Source of the DNA: Pelagibius sp028280305
GTDB taxonomy: Bacteria > Pseudomonadota > Alphaproteobacteria > Kiloniellales > Kiloniellaceae
Reading direction: 5' to 3' (one strand)
NCBI RefSeq assembly: GCF_965233615.1
Contig: NZ_OZ247495.1
Length of the DNA: 64,000 bases
Within the stretch, counting starts at the first letter, position 1. Each line of letters opens with the position of its first letter. The position numbers and the translations under genes are program-made. Below are positions 41,079 to 49,863 of this stretch, piece by piece. A model generated the notes under the pieces. It worked only from the letters and a program-made list of their open reading frames with translations, did not search any database and was not told where the DNA came from.

Positions 41079-42701
41079 TCAGTAGCCCAGGATGTCGCGG
41101 ATGGCCGTCCCGGTCGGGGTCTCGACGAGCTTTGCGTAGTGCAGGGTGGCGAGGATCAGCAGAGTGACGGCGATCGCCGTACACCAATTGGCCATCAGAT
41201 TACGGGCCGATTCGACCATCGATGCGCCACCCAGGCCAGCGGTCTGGTTGCCGCGGTTCGACCAGCGCTGTTTGGAGAGGCGGAAAATGCAGTAGACCTT
41301 CACCGAAGCGTTGATCAGTTGGTTCAGATAGAGGATCCAGGGATAGGTCATCTCGATCCGCCGGGAATAACCGAACAGGAAGAGCGAAAGCAGCATGCGG
41401 CTGACGGCAATGAAAATCAGATAGGAAACCAGATATGAAGGTCCCTGCAGCAATGTCGCGGCAACGGCCAGAACCGGGCTGACCAGCATGGTCCACATGG
41501 AGAGCCGCTGGTCGATAAGGCACCACCAGATGAACAGAGGCATACGCTGTGGGCCCAGCTTGATGGCGCGCGCGCCGTTGCGCAGCATATTGCCCGACCA
41601 GCGCCGGAAGTTTTGCACCATACGGTCCATGCCCGACCCTTCGATCACCTCCACCGTATAGCCCAGCGCATCGGGAACGTAGCGCATCTCCGCCCCTTGC
41701 TTGAGCATGTAATACCAGGTGCTCTTGTCGTCCCCGGAAAGAAAGCGGAAGTCGCCCCAAAGCCAGTGGTTCAAGTGGTCTGCCTCCAGCAGGCGAATGA
41801 ATTCAAGCTGCAGCAGATGGCGCGCGCGGAAGACCGACATGCGCCCGGTCAGGGTCAGTACGCGGCCGGAAAGGGCGTGGGACTGCATGGCCAGACGGCG
41901 CTGGGCGAAGCGCATCTTCAACCAGGTTTCGATCCAGCGTGGACCGATGCAGATTACCTCTTCATCTGTGGTGCAGGCCTGCAGATCCGGATAGAGCTTG
42001 AACAGAGGCATGCAGCGGCTGACCGCGCCCTCAGCCAGGATGAAGTCGCCGTCCATGAAGACCACCAGATCGTCCTCTTCGACCGGCAGACGGCTCATTG
42101 CGCGCAGCACCAGACCGATGGCGGCGCGCTTGCCGGGGACATTCTGACGGATGATCCGCAGGGTGATGTCCAGGCCGGCGGCCTCGCGCCTGAGAAAATC
42201 GATGACGATGTCCTCGTCGAAGCGCACCGAGGACCCGAGCCAGATGGTCCCCGGCACGCCGGAGTTCCGGACCTCCCTGATGATCGATCGCACCACCATT
42301 TCGGTGATCCGGCGGTGCTCCTTGTAGGTCGTCATCATGAAGTGCAGATGGCGCGGCCGCCAGCCCGAGGCCCAGATCTCCCGGCCTTGCCGACGCATTT
42401 TCGGATAGACGAAACGGCCGTAGATATAGGCACGCAGCGCATGGACGAACCACCAGCCGTAACGCCAGACGCCCAACGCGCCGATTACCAGCGTGATCTG
42501 GCGTGTTTCAATATCCCAGATACTGTTCGGCAGTATGATCGCCCCAAGCAGGCAACAGGCGAAGTAAAGGGCGATGCTGAAGAGCGCCGCAGGAGTCCAC
42601 TTCCGAAGACCGCGCGGCCAGTCCGTCGGCTCGTCAAGATTGGCGACTCGGTCGAGAGCCGGCACCCGCGGATCAGGCGGTCCGTCAGATGGGCTCGGCA
42701 T
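41079..42701 (-). CDS. alg8: Mannuronan synthase catalytic subunit, Alg8-type glycosyltransferase
   Basis: 540 residues from the ATG at 42701; a start at 42746 is possible. GT2 fold: the metal site DLVVFMDGDFIL, the region SGDDKSTWYYML and the QxxRW motif in MVQNFRRWSGNMLRNG. Transmembrane helices flank both sides (about 36-80 and 390-535). Uses GDP-mannuronate to extend polymannuronate. It overlaps alg44 by 17 bp, in line with a paired synthase complex. Confidence 0.92.
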   Translation of the reverse strand: MPSPSDGPPDPRVPALDRVANLDEPTDWPRGLRKWTPAALFSIALYFACCLLGAIILPNSIWDIETRQITLVIGALGVWRYGWWFVHALRAYIYGRFVYPKMRRQGREIWASGWRPRHLHFMMTTYKEHRRITEMVVRSIIREVRNSGVPGTIWLGSSVRFDEDIVIDFLRREAAGLDITLRIIRQNVPGKRAAIGLVLRAMSRLPVEEDDLVVFMDGDFILAEGAVSRCMPLFKLYPDLQACTTDEEVICIGPRWIETWLKMRFAQRRLAMQSHALSGRVLTLTGRMSVFRARHLLQLEFIRLLEADHLNHWLWGDFRFLSGDDKSTWYYMLKQGAEMRYVPDALGYTVEVIEGSGMDRMVQNFRRWSGNMLRNGARAIKLGPQRMPLFIWWCLIDQRLSMWTMLVSPVLAVAATLLQGPSYLVSYLIFIAVSRMLLSLFLFGYSRRIEMTYPWILYLNQLINASVKVYCIFRLSKQRWSNRGNQTAGLGGASMVESARNLMANWCTAIAVTLLILATLHYAKLVETPTGTAIRDILGY

Positions 42702-44298
42702 CGCGATCGCCTGCGGGCAGCGGAGGCGGGGCAGTGAGGCCGGCATAGATGTCGTTGGTCAGCCGTCGCCTGAAGATGACCACGGCGGGCAGGCCCGCTG
42801 ACACCTCCATACCGTCGGCCTCGTCCAACTCGAGCCGTAACGAGACCGCGGCAGTGCGGTCCTGCCGGTCGCGCCAGATGTAATGACCGTTTTCGGGATC
42901 GACGAAAGCCGAGTTACGGTCAATGGCAACGACCTGAGCCGGAATGTGGCGGTTTAGCGCCGGCAGGAAGACCTTGGCATGGTCATTGAGGCCGACCATC
43001 AGGACCTCGTCCTGATCGAGAAAGGCAGTGACGGTCAGGTCGCTGTCCTGCTCGAGGAGGAGGAGAGGCGCGTTCTTCACAATGCTTGTGTCCGCCGCCT
43101 GGAACAGCGAGACGATGCGACCGTCAAACGGCGCCCTGATCACTTGGCGCGCCTGCCTGGCCTCCAGAGCAGTCAACCGCATCGCGGCCGTTTCGAAACG
43201 GCTGCGGGCGGCGCTGATGTCGACAGCAAGCATGTCGAGATCGGTGACGAACTCCTTGTGATTGTAGTGGCGCCGGGCCGACACGGCATCCATGGCCGTC
43301 GTGCGCTCCAATTCCAGTTCCGTCTCTCTCAAGCCTGCAGCAGCCTTGGCCTGGCGGTTTACCGCCTCGTCGAGCTTGGCCGCGGTGACATGCCCCTTTT
43401 TCGCAAGGCTGCGCATACGGGCCAGATTGGCGTCTGCCGCCTTCAAGGCTTCTTTTCGGGCCTCTATGCGCGCGACGACAATGTCCCGGTCGGTACGGTT
43501 GACGATTCTGTACAGTTTCAGGCGCTCTTCTTCGATGCGGTACTTCTGCTCCGCCCGCCAAAGAGCCTCCCTGGCTTCGATGTAGTCGATGTTCGCTTCG
43601 CTTACGCGCGCACCAAGGGCCAGGTTCTCAATGCGCGCGATCTCCTCGCCCTTGCGGACCCTGGCGCCCGCCGTGAAACGAACCGGGCGCAGTATGCCGT
43701 CCACCGGCATCTTCAGGGTCTGCAGAGGCGCCGAAATGACAGCGGACTGGACTTCCAGGCGCATGATGTTGCTGTAAAGCAGAATACCGAGATAGCCGAA
43801 GACGCAGGCGCCGAGAACGAGGTAGAAAGCCGACATCAAGACGGTCTTAACCGGCCAGCGAACCATTGATGTCTCACCCTTTGGATTGACATCCGGTTGC
43901 GTCGAGATCGGCGTGACCGGCACGTCGATGCGGCAGATGGCGTCGTCGACGCTTGCCATCTTGCCGCGAATCAAGTCCTCGATGAAATGGCTCATCAGAT
44001 CGCGGGCGCGCTCCGACAAGTCAACAAACTCATAAGCAATGCTGCGGTCTTCGCTCACTACGCGGACAACACGGCCTTCGACCTCAAAAGAGATCTCGAA
44101 ACCCTGAAACGGCAACTCCAGATTCATTGTGGTTACCGTACCCTCGGCAGGCAGTTCTCCATCGAAACCGGAAATCAGAAACCCGCCGAGGCTCCAATCC
44201 GCACAGCGATAGCGCTGGCCTTCCGCAAAGGTCACCAGCAGCGGCGCGGCGACGCGATGATGCCGGCGTTGACTCGGCTTTTCCCGCAAGATTCTCAT
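42685..44298 (-). CDS. alg44: Alg44: PilZ c-di-GMP receptor and membrane-fusion subunit
   Basis: 537 residues. The N-terminal PilZ domain has both c-di-GMP motifs, R11-x3-R15 (QRRHHR) and D34-x-S-x-x-G39 (DWSLGGF). A single transmembrane helix lies near 155-175. A long periplasmic HlyD-like part follows, with a coiled coil (about 225-370) and the lipoyl-like motif APFDGRIVSLFQ. In Pseudomonas, Alg44 switches on Alg8 when c-di-GMP is bound. The motif set is intact, so the same post-translational control is expected. Confidence 0.92.
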   Translation of the reverse strand: MRILREKPSQRRHHRVAAPLLVTFAEGQRYRCADWSLGGFLISGFDGELPAEGTVTTMNLELPFQGFEISFEVEGRVVRVVSEDRSIAYEFVDLSERARDLMSHFIEDLIRGKMASVDDAICRIDVPVTPISTQPDVNPKGETSMVRWPVKTVLMSAFYLVLGACVFGYLGILLYSNIMRLEVQSAVISAPLQTLKMPVDGILRPVRFTAGARVRKGEEIARIENLALGARVSEANIDYIEAREALWRAEQKYRIEEERLKLYRIVNRTDRDIVVARIEARKEALKAADANLARMRSLAKKGHVTAAKLDEAVNRQAKAAAGLRETELELERTTAMDAVSARRHYNHKEFVTDLDMLAVDISAARSRFETAAMRLTALEARQARQVIRAPFDGRIVSLFQAADTSIVKNAPLLLLEQDSDLTVTAFLDQDEVLMVGLNDHAKVFLPALNRHIPAQVVAIDRNSAFVDPENGHYIWRDRQDRTAAVSLRLELDEADGMEVSAGLPAVVIFRRRLTNDIYAGLTAPPPLPAGDRDAEPI

Positions 44299-44325
44299 GT
44301 TCGGACCTTCGCTGCCGCTGGACCT

Positions 44326-45726
44326 CTACCAGCAGAGACCGTGATAGCTCGCCTCCTGAGGGGGTGTGGCAAAGAGCCGTACAAGGTCCACCAGATTCAC
44401 CTCTTCATCACGATCGGTGGCAGCCTGCCGGAAGGCCGGTGTGTTGTGGGCCACAATGATCGTGTCCGCCCCGTCCGTTGCGTCCTCCAGGCTCGCGCAC
44501 AACAGCCGGGGAAGCTCCACGAACAGATGGCGCAGGTGCGGGCGTGCATGGTGCATGTAGGCAAACTGCTCCGGAGAGTTGCCCATCTGCGTCAGGTTCG
44601 GATCAAAGCAACGCACCTCGCAACCGGATTTCAGAATTGCCGACAGCAACTCCAGTTGCGGGCTTTCGCGCAAGTCATCCGTTCCGGCCTTGAAGCTCAA
44701 CCCCAGCAGTGCAACACGCTTTGTTCCCAGGGAACGCACAAGCTCCAGAGCCTTGCGGATATGATCGTCATTCGACCTCGTCAAGCTGGAGATCAATGGC
44801 AGATTGATCTCGTTCACCGAAGCCAGATGCTCCATCGCCCGCACCTCCTTCGGCAGGCAGGAGCCCCCGAAGGCAAACCCCGGCTTTAGATAATAAGGTG
44901 AAAGGTTCAGCTTCGTATCACGCACGAAGATATCCATTATCTCGTGGCTGTCGATCAACAGCGACTTGCAAAGCCGCCCGACTTCGTTGGCAAAAGTAAC
45001 CTTGGCCGCGTGCCAGGTGTTGTCGACGTACTTCACCATCTCAGCGGTGGCGATGTCGACCAGCAGGGGTTCAGCGTCGACGTCGGCATAGAGATCTGCC
45101 AGCATCTTTCCGGCCCGCGCGTCGGAGGCGCCGATCACCGTCTTCGGTGGACTGTGGAAATCCGCAACCGCAACCCCCTCGCGCAGAAACTCCGGATTGA
45201 AGCAGACGCCGAAGTCTTCGTTGAGACGCTTGCCGGAGGTTTTCTCGATGGTCCGCACCACTTCGCCCATCGTTGTGTCGGGCGGAACACTGCAGCGCAA
45301 CACCACAAGGTGATAATCCTCCTTGTCGCGCAAGGCGTTGCCGATATCACGGGCAACACCGCGAATTGCGCTAACATCGCAACCGCCATCTTCGGCCGTC
45401 GGCGTTCCAACCGAGATGAAGGTGATATCGGTGTTGGCGACAGCCCAGGCAGCGTCGTAGGTCGCATTCACCAGACCTTTCAGAGCGCCCGCCAGCAGCA
45501 GCGCGTCCAATCCCTCTTCGACGATGGTGCATCGGCCTTCGTTTATGGCCTCGACTTTGACGGGGTCGCAGTCAATGCCGATCATGTAGTGTCCGAGATT
45601 GGCCAGGCATGCCATCGAGACGGCACCCACGTAGCCAAGGCCGAAGACGCTGATCGAAGGCTTCGCCCTTGACGCAAGGATCGCGTCGAAACCTTGGCTG
45701 GTACGGGAAAGCAGCGGCGCGTTCAT
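44326..45726 (-). CDS. algD: GDP-mannose 6-dehydrogenase AlgD
   Basis: 466 residues from the ATG at 45726 (GGAG upstream). NAD-binding motif VFGLGYVGAVSMACLA, the substrate region NPEFLREGVAVADF, the catalytic Cys in GFAFGGSCLPKEVRAM, and the C-terminal domain with GLSFKAGTDDLRESP. A UDP-glucose dehydrogenase of the same superfamily is the alternative. The Alg8/Alg44/AlgA neighbours favour GDP-mannose. Makes GDP-mannuronate, the polymer precursor. First gene of the algD-44-8 set. Confidence 0.9.
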   Translation of the reverse strand: MNAPLLSRTSQGFDAILASRAKPSISVFGLGYVGAVSMACLANLGHYMIGIDCDPVKVEAINEGRCTIVEEGLDALLLAGALKGLVNATYDAAWAVANTDITFISVGTPTAEDGGCDVSAIRGVARDIGNALRDKEDYHLVVLRCSVPPDTTMGEVVRTIEKTSGKRLNEDFGVCFNPEFLREGVAVADFHSPPKTVIGASDARAGKMLADLYADVDAEPLLVDIATAEMVKYVDNTWHAAKVTFANEVGRLCKSLLIDSHEIMDIFVRDTKLNLSPYYLKPGFAFGGSCLPKEVRAMEHLASVNEINLPLISSLTRSNDDHIRKALELVRSLGTKRVALLGLSFKAGTDDLRESPQLELLSAILKSGCEVRCFDPNLTQMGNSPEQFAYMHHARPHLRHLFVELPRLLCASLEDATDGADTIIVAHNTPAFRQAATDRDEEVNLVDLVRLFATPPQEASYHGLCW

Positions 45727-46208
45727 GATCTTTCTCCACAAGAAACGGTGCTTCTTCCCCGGGTACTTCAAAAGCCGTGCCAAGAGCTGGGAGAAAATAT
45801 AATTTAATTATATCAATATCTTATGGGTGGGTGTGCAAACCGCCAGAACCACGACGTATCGAAATGGGAAGACGGGCGGCTGCAATCCGCAAGGACTTCG
45901 CAAATCGCATCGTTAGGCGCCCTTCGTCCCGGAATCCCAGGTGTTTGGTCCAACTGCCGGCAACGCAGCGCAATGTGACGGTGCCAAGCGCCAGAGGTCG
46001 CGTGCTGCAACGCTTGATTTCGCGGAATGAAAAAAGTTGGAACGGCAGCTCCACACGCTGCGCTCCATTAACCTTAATCAATTTATCTAAGCATATGAAT
46101 TAAAACGCACACTGCAAAACTCTGCGGAGCGAGGCAGAATTGGCAAGCGAATTGCCTCTTTCGGAGCGTGAGCGCCTCTGCGCTTCCAATCCCAAGGAGG
46201 TAAATTTA
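45727..46208. other. Divergent control region between algD and algA
   Basis: 482 bp without a gene. AT-rich near 45795-45822 (aaaatataatttaattatat), a likely promoter for algD. Near the right end is a palindromic sigma-54 site. The middle part is a plausible place for activator-binding sites, but I cannot assign one. Confidence 0.55.
46141..46155 (+). promoter_or_regulatory. Sigma-54 promoter of algA
   Basis: TGGCAagcgaaTTGC with GG at 46142-46143 and GC at 46154-46155. Predicted start near 46167, 42 nt before the algA ATG. The site reads almost the same on the other strand (aggcaattcgcttgc), so it might also fire toward algD. Confidence 0.7.
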
Positions 46209-47660
46209 ATGACCAAGGCCACCATCACCCCCGTCATTCTGGCCGGCGGCACCGGTTCCCGCCTTTGGCCCCTGTCGCGTACCGATCTGCCCAAGCAGTT
46301 CTGCCGGCTCGTCGGCGACGAGAGCCTTTTTCAGTCGACACTGAGACGGGTAGCCGACAAAGCGTCGTTCAGCCGCCCAATCGTGGTCACCAACGCCCGA
46401 TACCACGCCCTGGCTCAGGCGCAGGCGGAGACCATCGGTGTAAGGCTTCGGATGATCATCTGCGAAGATGAAGGGCGAAACACGGCGCCGGCGATTGCCT
46501 TGGCTGCCCTCGCAGGCGAGGGCGGCGATGATGAACTGATGCTGGTGCTGCCTTCGGATCACAAGATATCCGACGACCATGCCTTTGGGGACGCGCTTCA
46601 CAAGGCCAGAACACTTTGTGAAGCGACGGACAGCATCGTCGTCCTGGGCATTGAACCCGCCCGGGCCGAGACCGGTTACGGTTACATCAAACAGGGGAAG
46701 ACCCTGATCGACGGGGCGCGCAAGGTGAGCCGTTTCATCGAGAAACCACCGGCCAGACTGGCCGAAGCCATGGTTTCCCAGGGTGGCTTCCTTTGGAATG
46801 CGGGCATCTTCTTTGCCCGACGGGGCCGCTTCATCGAAGAGCTGCGTCTTTGCGCACCGGAGCTGACAAAAGCTGTCGGACTCGCCATTTCGCAGGGTGG
46901 CTGGGAATGCGGCGCATTCCGCCCCTCGGCAAAAGACTATGCAGCGGTGGAGCCGATCTCCTTCGACCATGCGGTGATGGAGAGGACAAAGAGAGCTGCC
47001 GTTGTTGCTGCAGACCCCGGATGGAGCGATATGGGTTCCTTTGCCGCCCTGCATGAAACATCCGACCGCAGTCAGGATGACAATGTCTTTGTCGGCGACG
47101 TTCTGGCACATGGCGCCACCGGCTGCCTGGCCGTTTCGAAAGACAGGCTGGTCGCTTTGTCGGGCGTTAATGACCTGATTGTGGTTGTCACCGACGATGC
47201 GGTCCTCGTCACCCCGCGCAAAGCCTCACAGGGCGTGAAAGAGGTCGTCACGCACCTTGAGTTGCAGGAACGGCCGGAGCTGGCGGTTTCCGGTCAGGGG
47301 AACGAGAGACCCTGGGGTCACTTCGCCTCCCTCAACCGGGGCAAAGGCCATCAGGTCAAAACGATCAAGGTCAATCCCGGCGGACGCCTCTCCCTGCAAT
47401 ACCATGACCGCCGGGCAGAACACTGGATCGTCGTATCCGGCACCGCCAGCGTGACGCTGGGCAAGACTGTGCGCAGTGTTTCCGCTGGTGAGCATGTGCA
47501 TGTGCCGAGGGGAGAGGTCCACCGCCTGGAGAACCTGACCGAGGAACCGCTTGAAGTTATCGAGGTTCAACTCGGCGACTATCTCGGCGAGGACGACATT
47601 GTGCGCCTTGAGGATGCCTATGGCCGTGGGCGCGCGGGCAATCCCACGCTTGTGGCTTGA
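46209..47660 (+). CDS. algA: Mannose-6-phosphate isomerase / mannose-1-phosphate guanylyltransferase AlgA
   Basis: 483 residues from the ATG at 46209, with a perfect AAGGAGGT site. The N-terminal nucleotidyltransferase has LAGGTGSRLWPLSRTDLPKQF and SRFIEKPP. The C-terminal cupin PMI domain has LSLQYHDRRAEHWIVVSGTA. Bifunctional: fructose-6-P to mannose-6-P, and mannose-1-P to GDP-mannose. The intervening phosphomannomutase step is supplied by the next gene. Confidence 0.95.
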   Translation: MTKATITPVILAGGTGSRLWPLSRTDLPKQFCRLVGDESLFQSTLRRVADKASFSRPIVVTNARYHALAQAQAETIGVRLRMIICEDEGRNTAPAIALAALAGEGGDDELMLVLPSDHKISDDHAFGDALHKARTLCEATDSIVVLGIEPARAETGYGYIKQGKTLIDGARKVSRFIEKPPARLAEAMVSQGGFLWNAGIFFARRGRFIEELRLCAPELTKAVGLAISQGGWECGAFRPSAKDYAAVEPISFDHAVMERTKRAAVVAADPGWSDMGSFAALHETSDRSQDDNVFVGDVLAHGATGCLAVSKDRLVALSGVNDLIVVVTDDAVLVTPRKASQGVKEVVTHLELQERPELAVSGQGNERPWGHFASLNRGKGHQVKTIKVNPGGRLSLQYHDRRAEHWIVVSGTASVTLGKTVRSVSAGEHVHVPRGEVHRLENLTEEPLEVIEVQLGDYLGEDDIVRLEDAYGRGRAGNPTLVA

Positions 47661-47670
47661 GGATGGGGCG

Positions 47671-48435
47671 ATGAAGAGGATCTACATTTTTGACGTCGAC
47701 GGCACCCTGACCGCGCCGCGGCAGCCGATGGACAGTGCCTTCGAACAGACATTCCTGGCATTCTGCAGGGAGCATCCGGTCTATCTCGTGACCGGCAGCG
47801 ACCGGCCCAAAATGGAGGAGCAACTGCCGGGCAGCGTGATTGCTGCAACGCGCGGCGTGTTCACCTGCTCGGCGGCCGAACTCTGGGTCGGCGACACGGT
47901 GGTCTACCGCCGCTACCACGATTTCCCGGAACAGGTCATCGGCGCTCTCGAAGACTTCATCAATGAGAGCGTTTATCCGCATCGCTTCGGAAACCATGTG
48001 GAACACCGAACCGGTATGACAAATGTCAGCGTTCCCGGGCGCAATGCGAACCAGCTACAACGCAACGCCTATTTCACCTGGGACGAATACGCCAACGAGC
48101 GGGCGGATTTCATTGAGCGCTTTAAGACGGACTTCCCTGACTATGATGCCTCGGCCGGCGGGCAGATCTCAATCGACATCACGCCCCGCGGTTGGAACAA
48201 GGCGATGGCGCTCAAGGTTCTGAAGCAACGCCATCACGGTGCTCGCTTTACGTTTTTCGGTGACCGCATGGTGGAAGGCGGCAACGACTGGCCCCTCGCC
48301 TCTGCGCTTTGTGACGACTCACCAAACAATCGCTCGATCCCGGTGAACAGCCACGAGGAAACCCGACAAATCCTCGCCGTCATGCTGAACAGCGGCCATG
48401 CGGAACTGCCACAGCTGATCCGGCAGCATCATTAG
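47671..48435 (+). CDS. Eukaryotic-type phosphomannomutase (HAD family)
   Basis: 254 residues from the ATG at 47671, 10 bp after algA. HAD motif I is YIFDVDGTLTAPRQ, with TGSD as motif II and FGDRMVEGGNDWPL as motif III. The sequence ISIDITPRGWNKAMAL and the short cap domain match the eukaryotic PMM class of HAD-IIB enzymes. It should convert mannose-6-P to mannose-1-P, the job of the unrelated AlgC in Pseudomonas. The algA-PMM pair thus closes the GDP-mannose pathway. Confidence 0.82.
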   Translation: MKRIYIFDVDGTLTAPRQPMDSAFEQTFLAFCREHPVYLVTGSDRPKMEEQLPGSVIAATRGVFTCSAAELWVGDTVVYRRYHDFPEQVIGALEDFINESVYPHRFGNHVEHRTGMTNVSVPGRNANQLQRNAYFTWDEYANERADFIERFKTDFPDYDASAGGQISIDITPRGWNKAMALKVLKQRHHGARFTFFGDRMVEGGNDWPLASALCDDSPNNRSIPVNSHEETRQILAVMLNSGHAELPQLIRQHH

Positions 48436-48441
48436 CGCTGG

Positions 48442-49863
48442 CTAGTCCGCCCAGGCCTCGCGCTTGCGATAAATCGTTGAGGGGCTGACGTTGAGAATAC
48501 GTGCGGCCTTCGGGACACTGCCGTCACAGCGGTCGATCACTGCCTCGATCAACTTGCGCTCGTTTTCGGCAAAACTGCGGTCCAGCGCCAAGGTGATCGA
48601 AGCGTCGCCTGAGAGAGGAAGTTCGGCATTGCCTTGCGGTTCCGGCATAATACGAACCCCTTCGGTCGGGCCCGGCGCCGCGCCGCCGAGACCCTCGTCC
48701 GCCAGACCCAGCATGTCGGCAGTCAGCACTTTGGCGTCGTTCAGCACCACCGCACCTCTTATGACATTCTGAAGTTCGCGTACGTTTCCCGGCCAGTCAT
48801 GGGCCATGAGGCGCGTTTCGGCCTCAGGAGAGAAGGCCTTGAATGACTTGCCGTCATCGCTTGCGTATTCGGCGAGAAAGGACGCTGCAAGTTCCAGGAT
48901 ATCTGCGCCACGCGCGCGCAAGGCGGGCAATCTCAAAGGCACGACATGAAGACGGTAAAAAAGGTCTTCGCGAAAGCGCCCCTCGGCGACTTCGAGGCGC
49001 GGCTCTCTGTTGGTCGCGCAGACGATACGCAGGTTGACCGCTGTCGCCTTGTCGCTTCCGACCGGCTGAACCGTGCCGGTCTGCAGAAAGCGCAGCAGTT
49101 TCGCCTGAAGAGAAAGGTCAAGCTCGCAGATCTCGTCGAGGAACAGCGTGCCGCCGTCGGCACTTTTGGCGGCCCCGACCCGGCTTTTGGTGGCACCGGT
49201 GAAAGCGCCCTGGACATGGCCGAAAATCTCCGACTCGATGAGGTCTTTTGGGATTGCCGCGCAGTTCAAAGCAATAAAGGGCTTCTTGCTGCGCGGCCCG
49301 GCCCGATGAATGGCCTCGGCGCAGATCTCCTTGCCGGTACCGCTTTCGCCGGTGATAAAGACGGGAACTGTTGAGCTCGCTACCGACTCGATAGTCTTGT
49401 AGACCCCGAGCATGACCGGCGAACTTCCGACGAAACCATGCCGGCGAATCTCGTCGACGCTGCCGCGGACATCATCAACCACCTTCTGCAGAGCTTGTCG
49501 TTCGACGGCATTAGCTGTCGTCGTGACAAGCCGGCTTTCTGAAACCGGCTTGACGACAAAGTCGTAGGCCCCGGCGCGCATCGCCTCGACAGCCGTATTG
49601 ATCGAGGCGTCGGAGGTCACCACGACCACCGCTGTGGGTATCGCTTCCTCACCGATCACCCTCAGGACGTCGAAGCCGGTTAGATCGGGCAGTTGAAGGT
49701 CCAGCAGAGCAACCCGGTAGAATCCGCTTCGCAATTTCTCCAAAGCCTCGGTGCCGGACTCTGCAGTATCGACATCCAGCCCGGCGTTGCGTAACCACTC
49801 GCTATAAAGAATCAGCAGAGAGCCGGTGTCTTCGATAATCAGAATTTCAGGATGATCAGGCAT
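48442..49863 (-). CDS. Sigma-54-dependent NtrC-family response regulator (AlgB-like role)
   Basis: 473 residues from the ATG at 49863. Receiver domain 5-118 with phospho-acceptor Asp55 (VALLDLQLP). AAA+ domain with Walker A GESGTGKE, the sigma-54 contact GAFTGA and Walker B GGTLFLDEI. C-terminal Fis-type HTH (VPKAARILNVSPSTIYRKRE). It overlaps the kinase gene by 8 bp. Three sigma-54 promoters in the same element are its obvious targets, as AlgB is for alginate genes in Pseudomonas. Confidence 0.93.
   Translation of the reverse strand: MPDHPEILIIEDTGSLLILYSEWLRNAGLDVDTAESGTEALEKLRSGFYRVALLDLQLPDLTGFDVLRVIGEEAIPTAVVVVTSDASINTAVEAMRAGAYDFVVKPVSESRLVTTTANAVERQALQKVVDDVRGSVDEIRRHGFVGSSPVMLGVYKTIESVASSTVPVFITGESGTGKEICAEAIHRAGPRSKKPFIALNCAAIPKDLIESEIFGHVQGAFTGATKSRVGAAKSADGGTLFLDEICELDLSLQAKLLRFLQTGTVQPVGSDKATAVNLRIVCATNREPRLEVAEGRFREDLFYRLHVVPLRLPALRARGADILELAASFLAEYASDDGKSFKAFSPEAETRLMAHDWPGNVRELQNVIRGAVVLNDAKVLTADMLGLADEGLGGAAPGPTEGVRIMPEPQGNAELPLSGDASITLALDRSFAENERKLIEAVIDRCDGSVPKAARILNVSPSTIYRKREAWAD

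Noticed and set aside
45960..45990. A TGGCACCG...TTGC sequence upstream of algD on the minus strand
   Set aside because: Spacing between GG and GC is two bases too long for a sigma-54 promoter.
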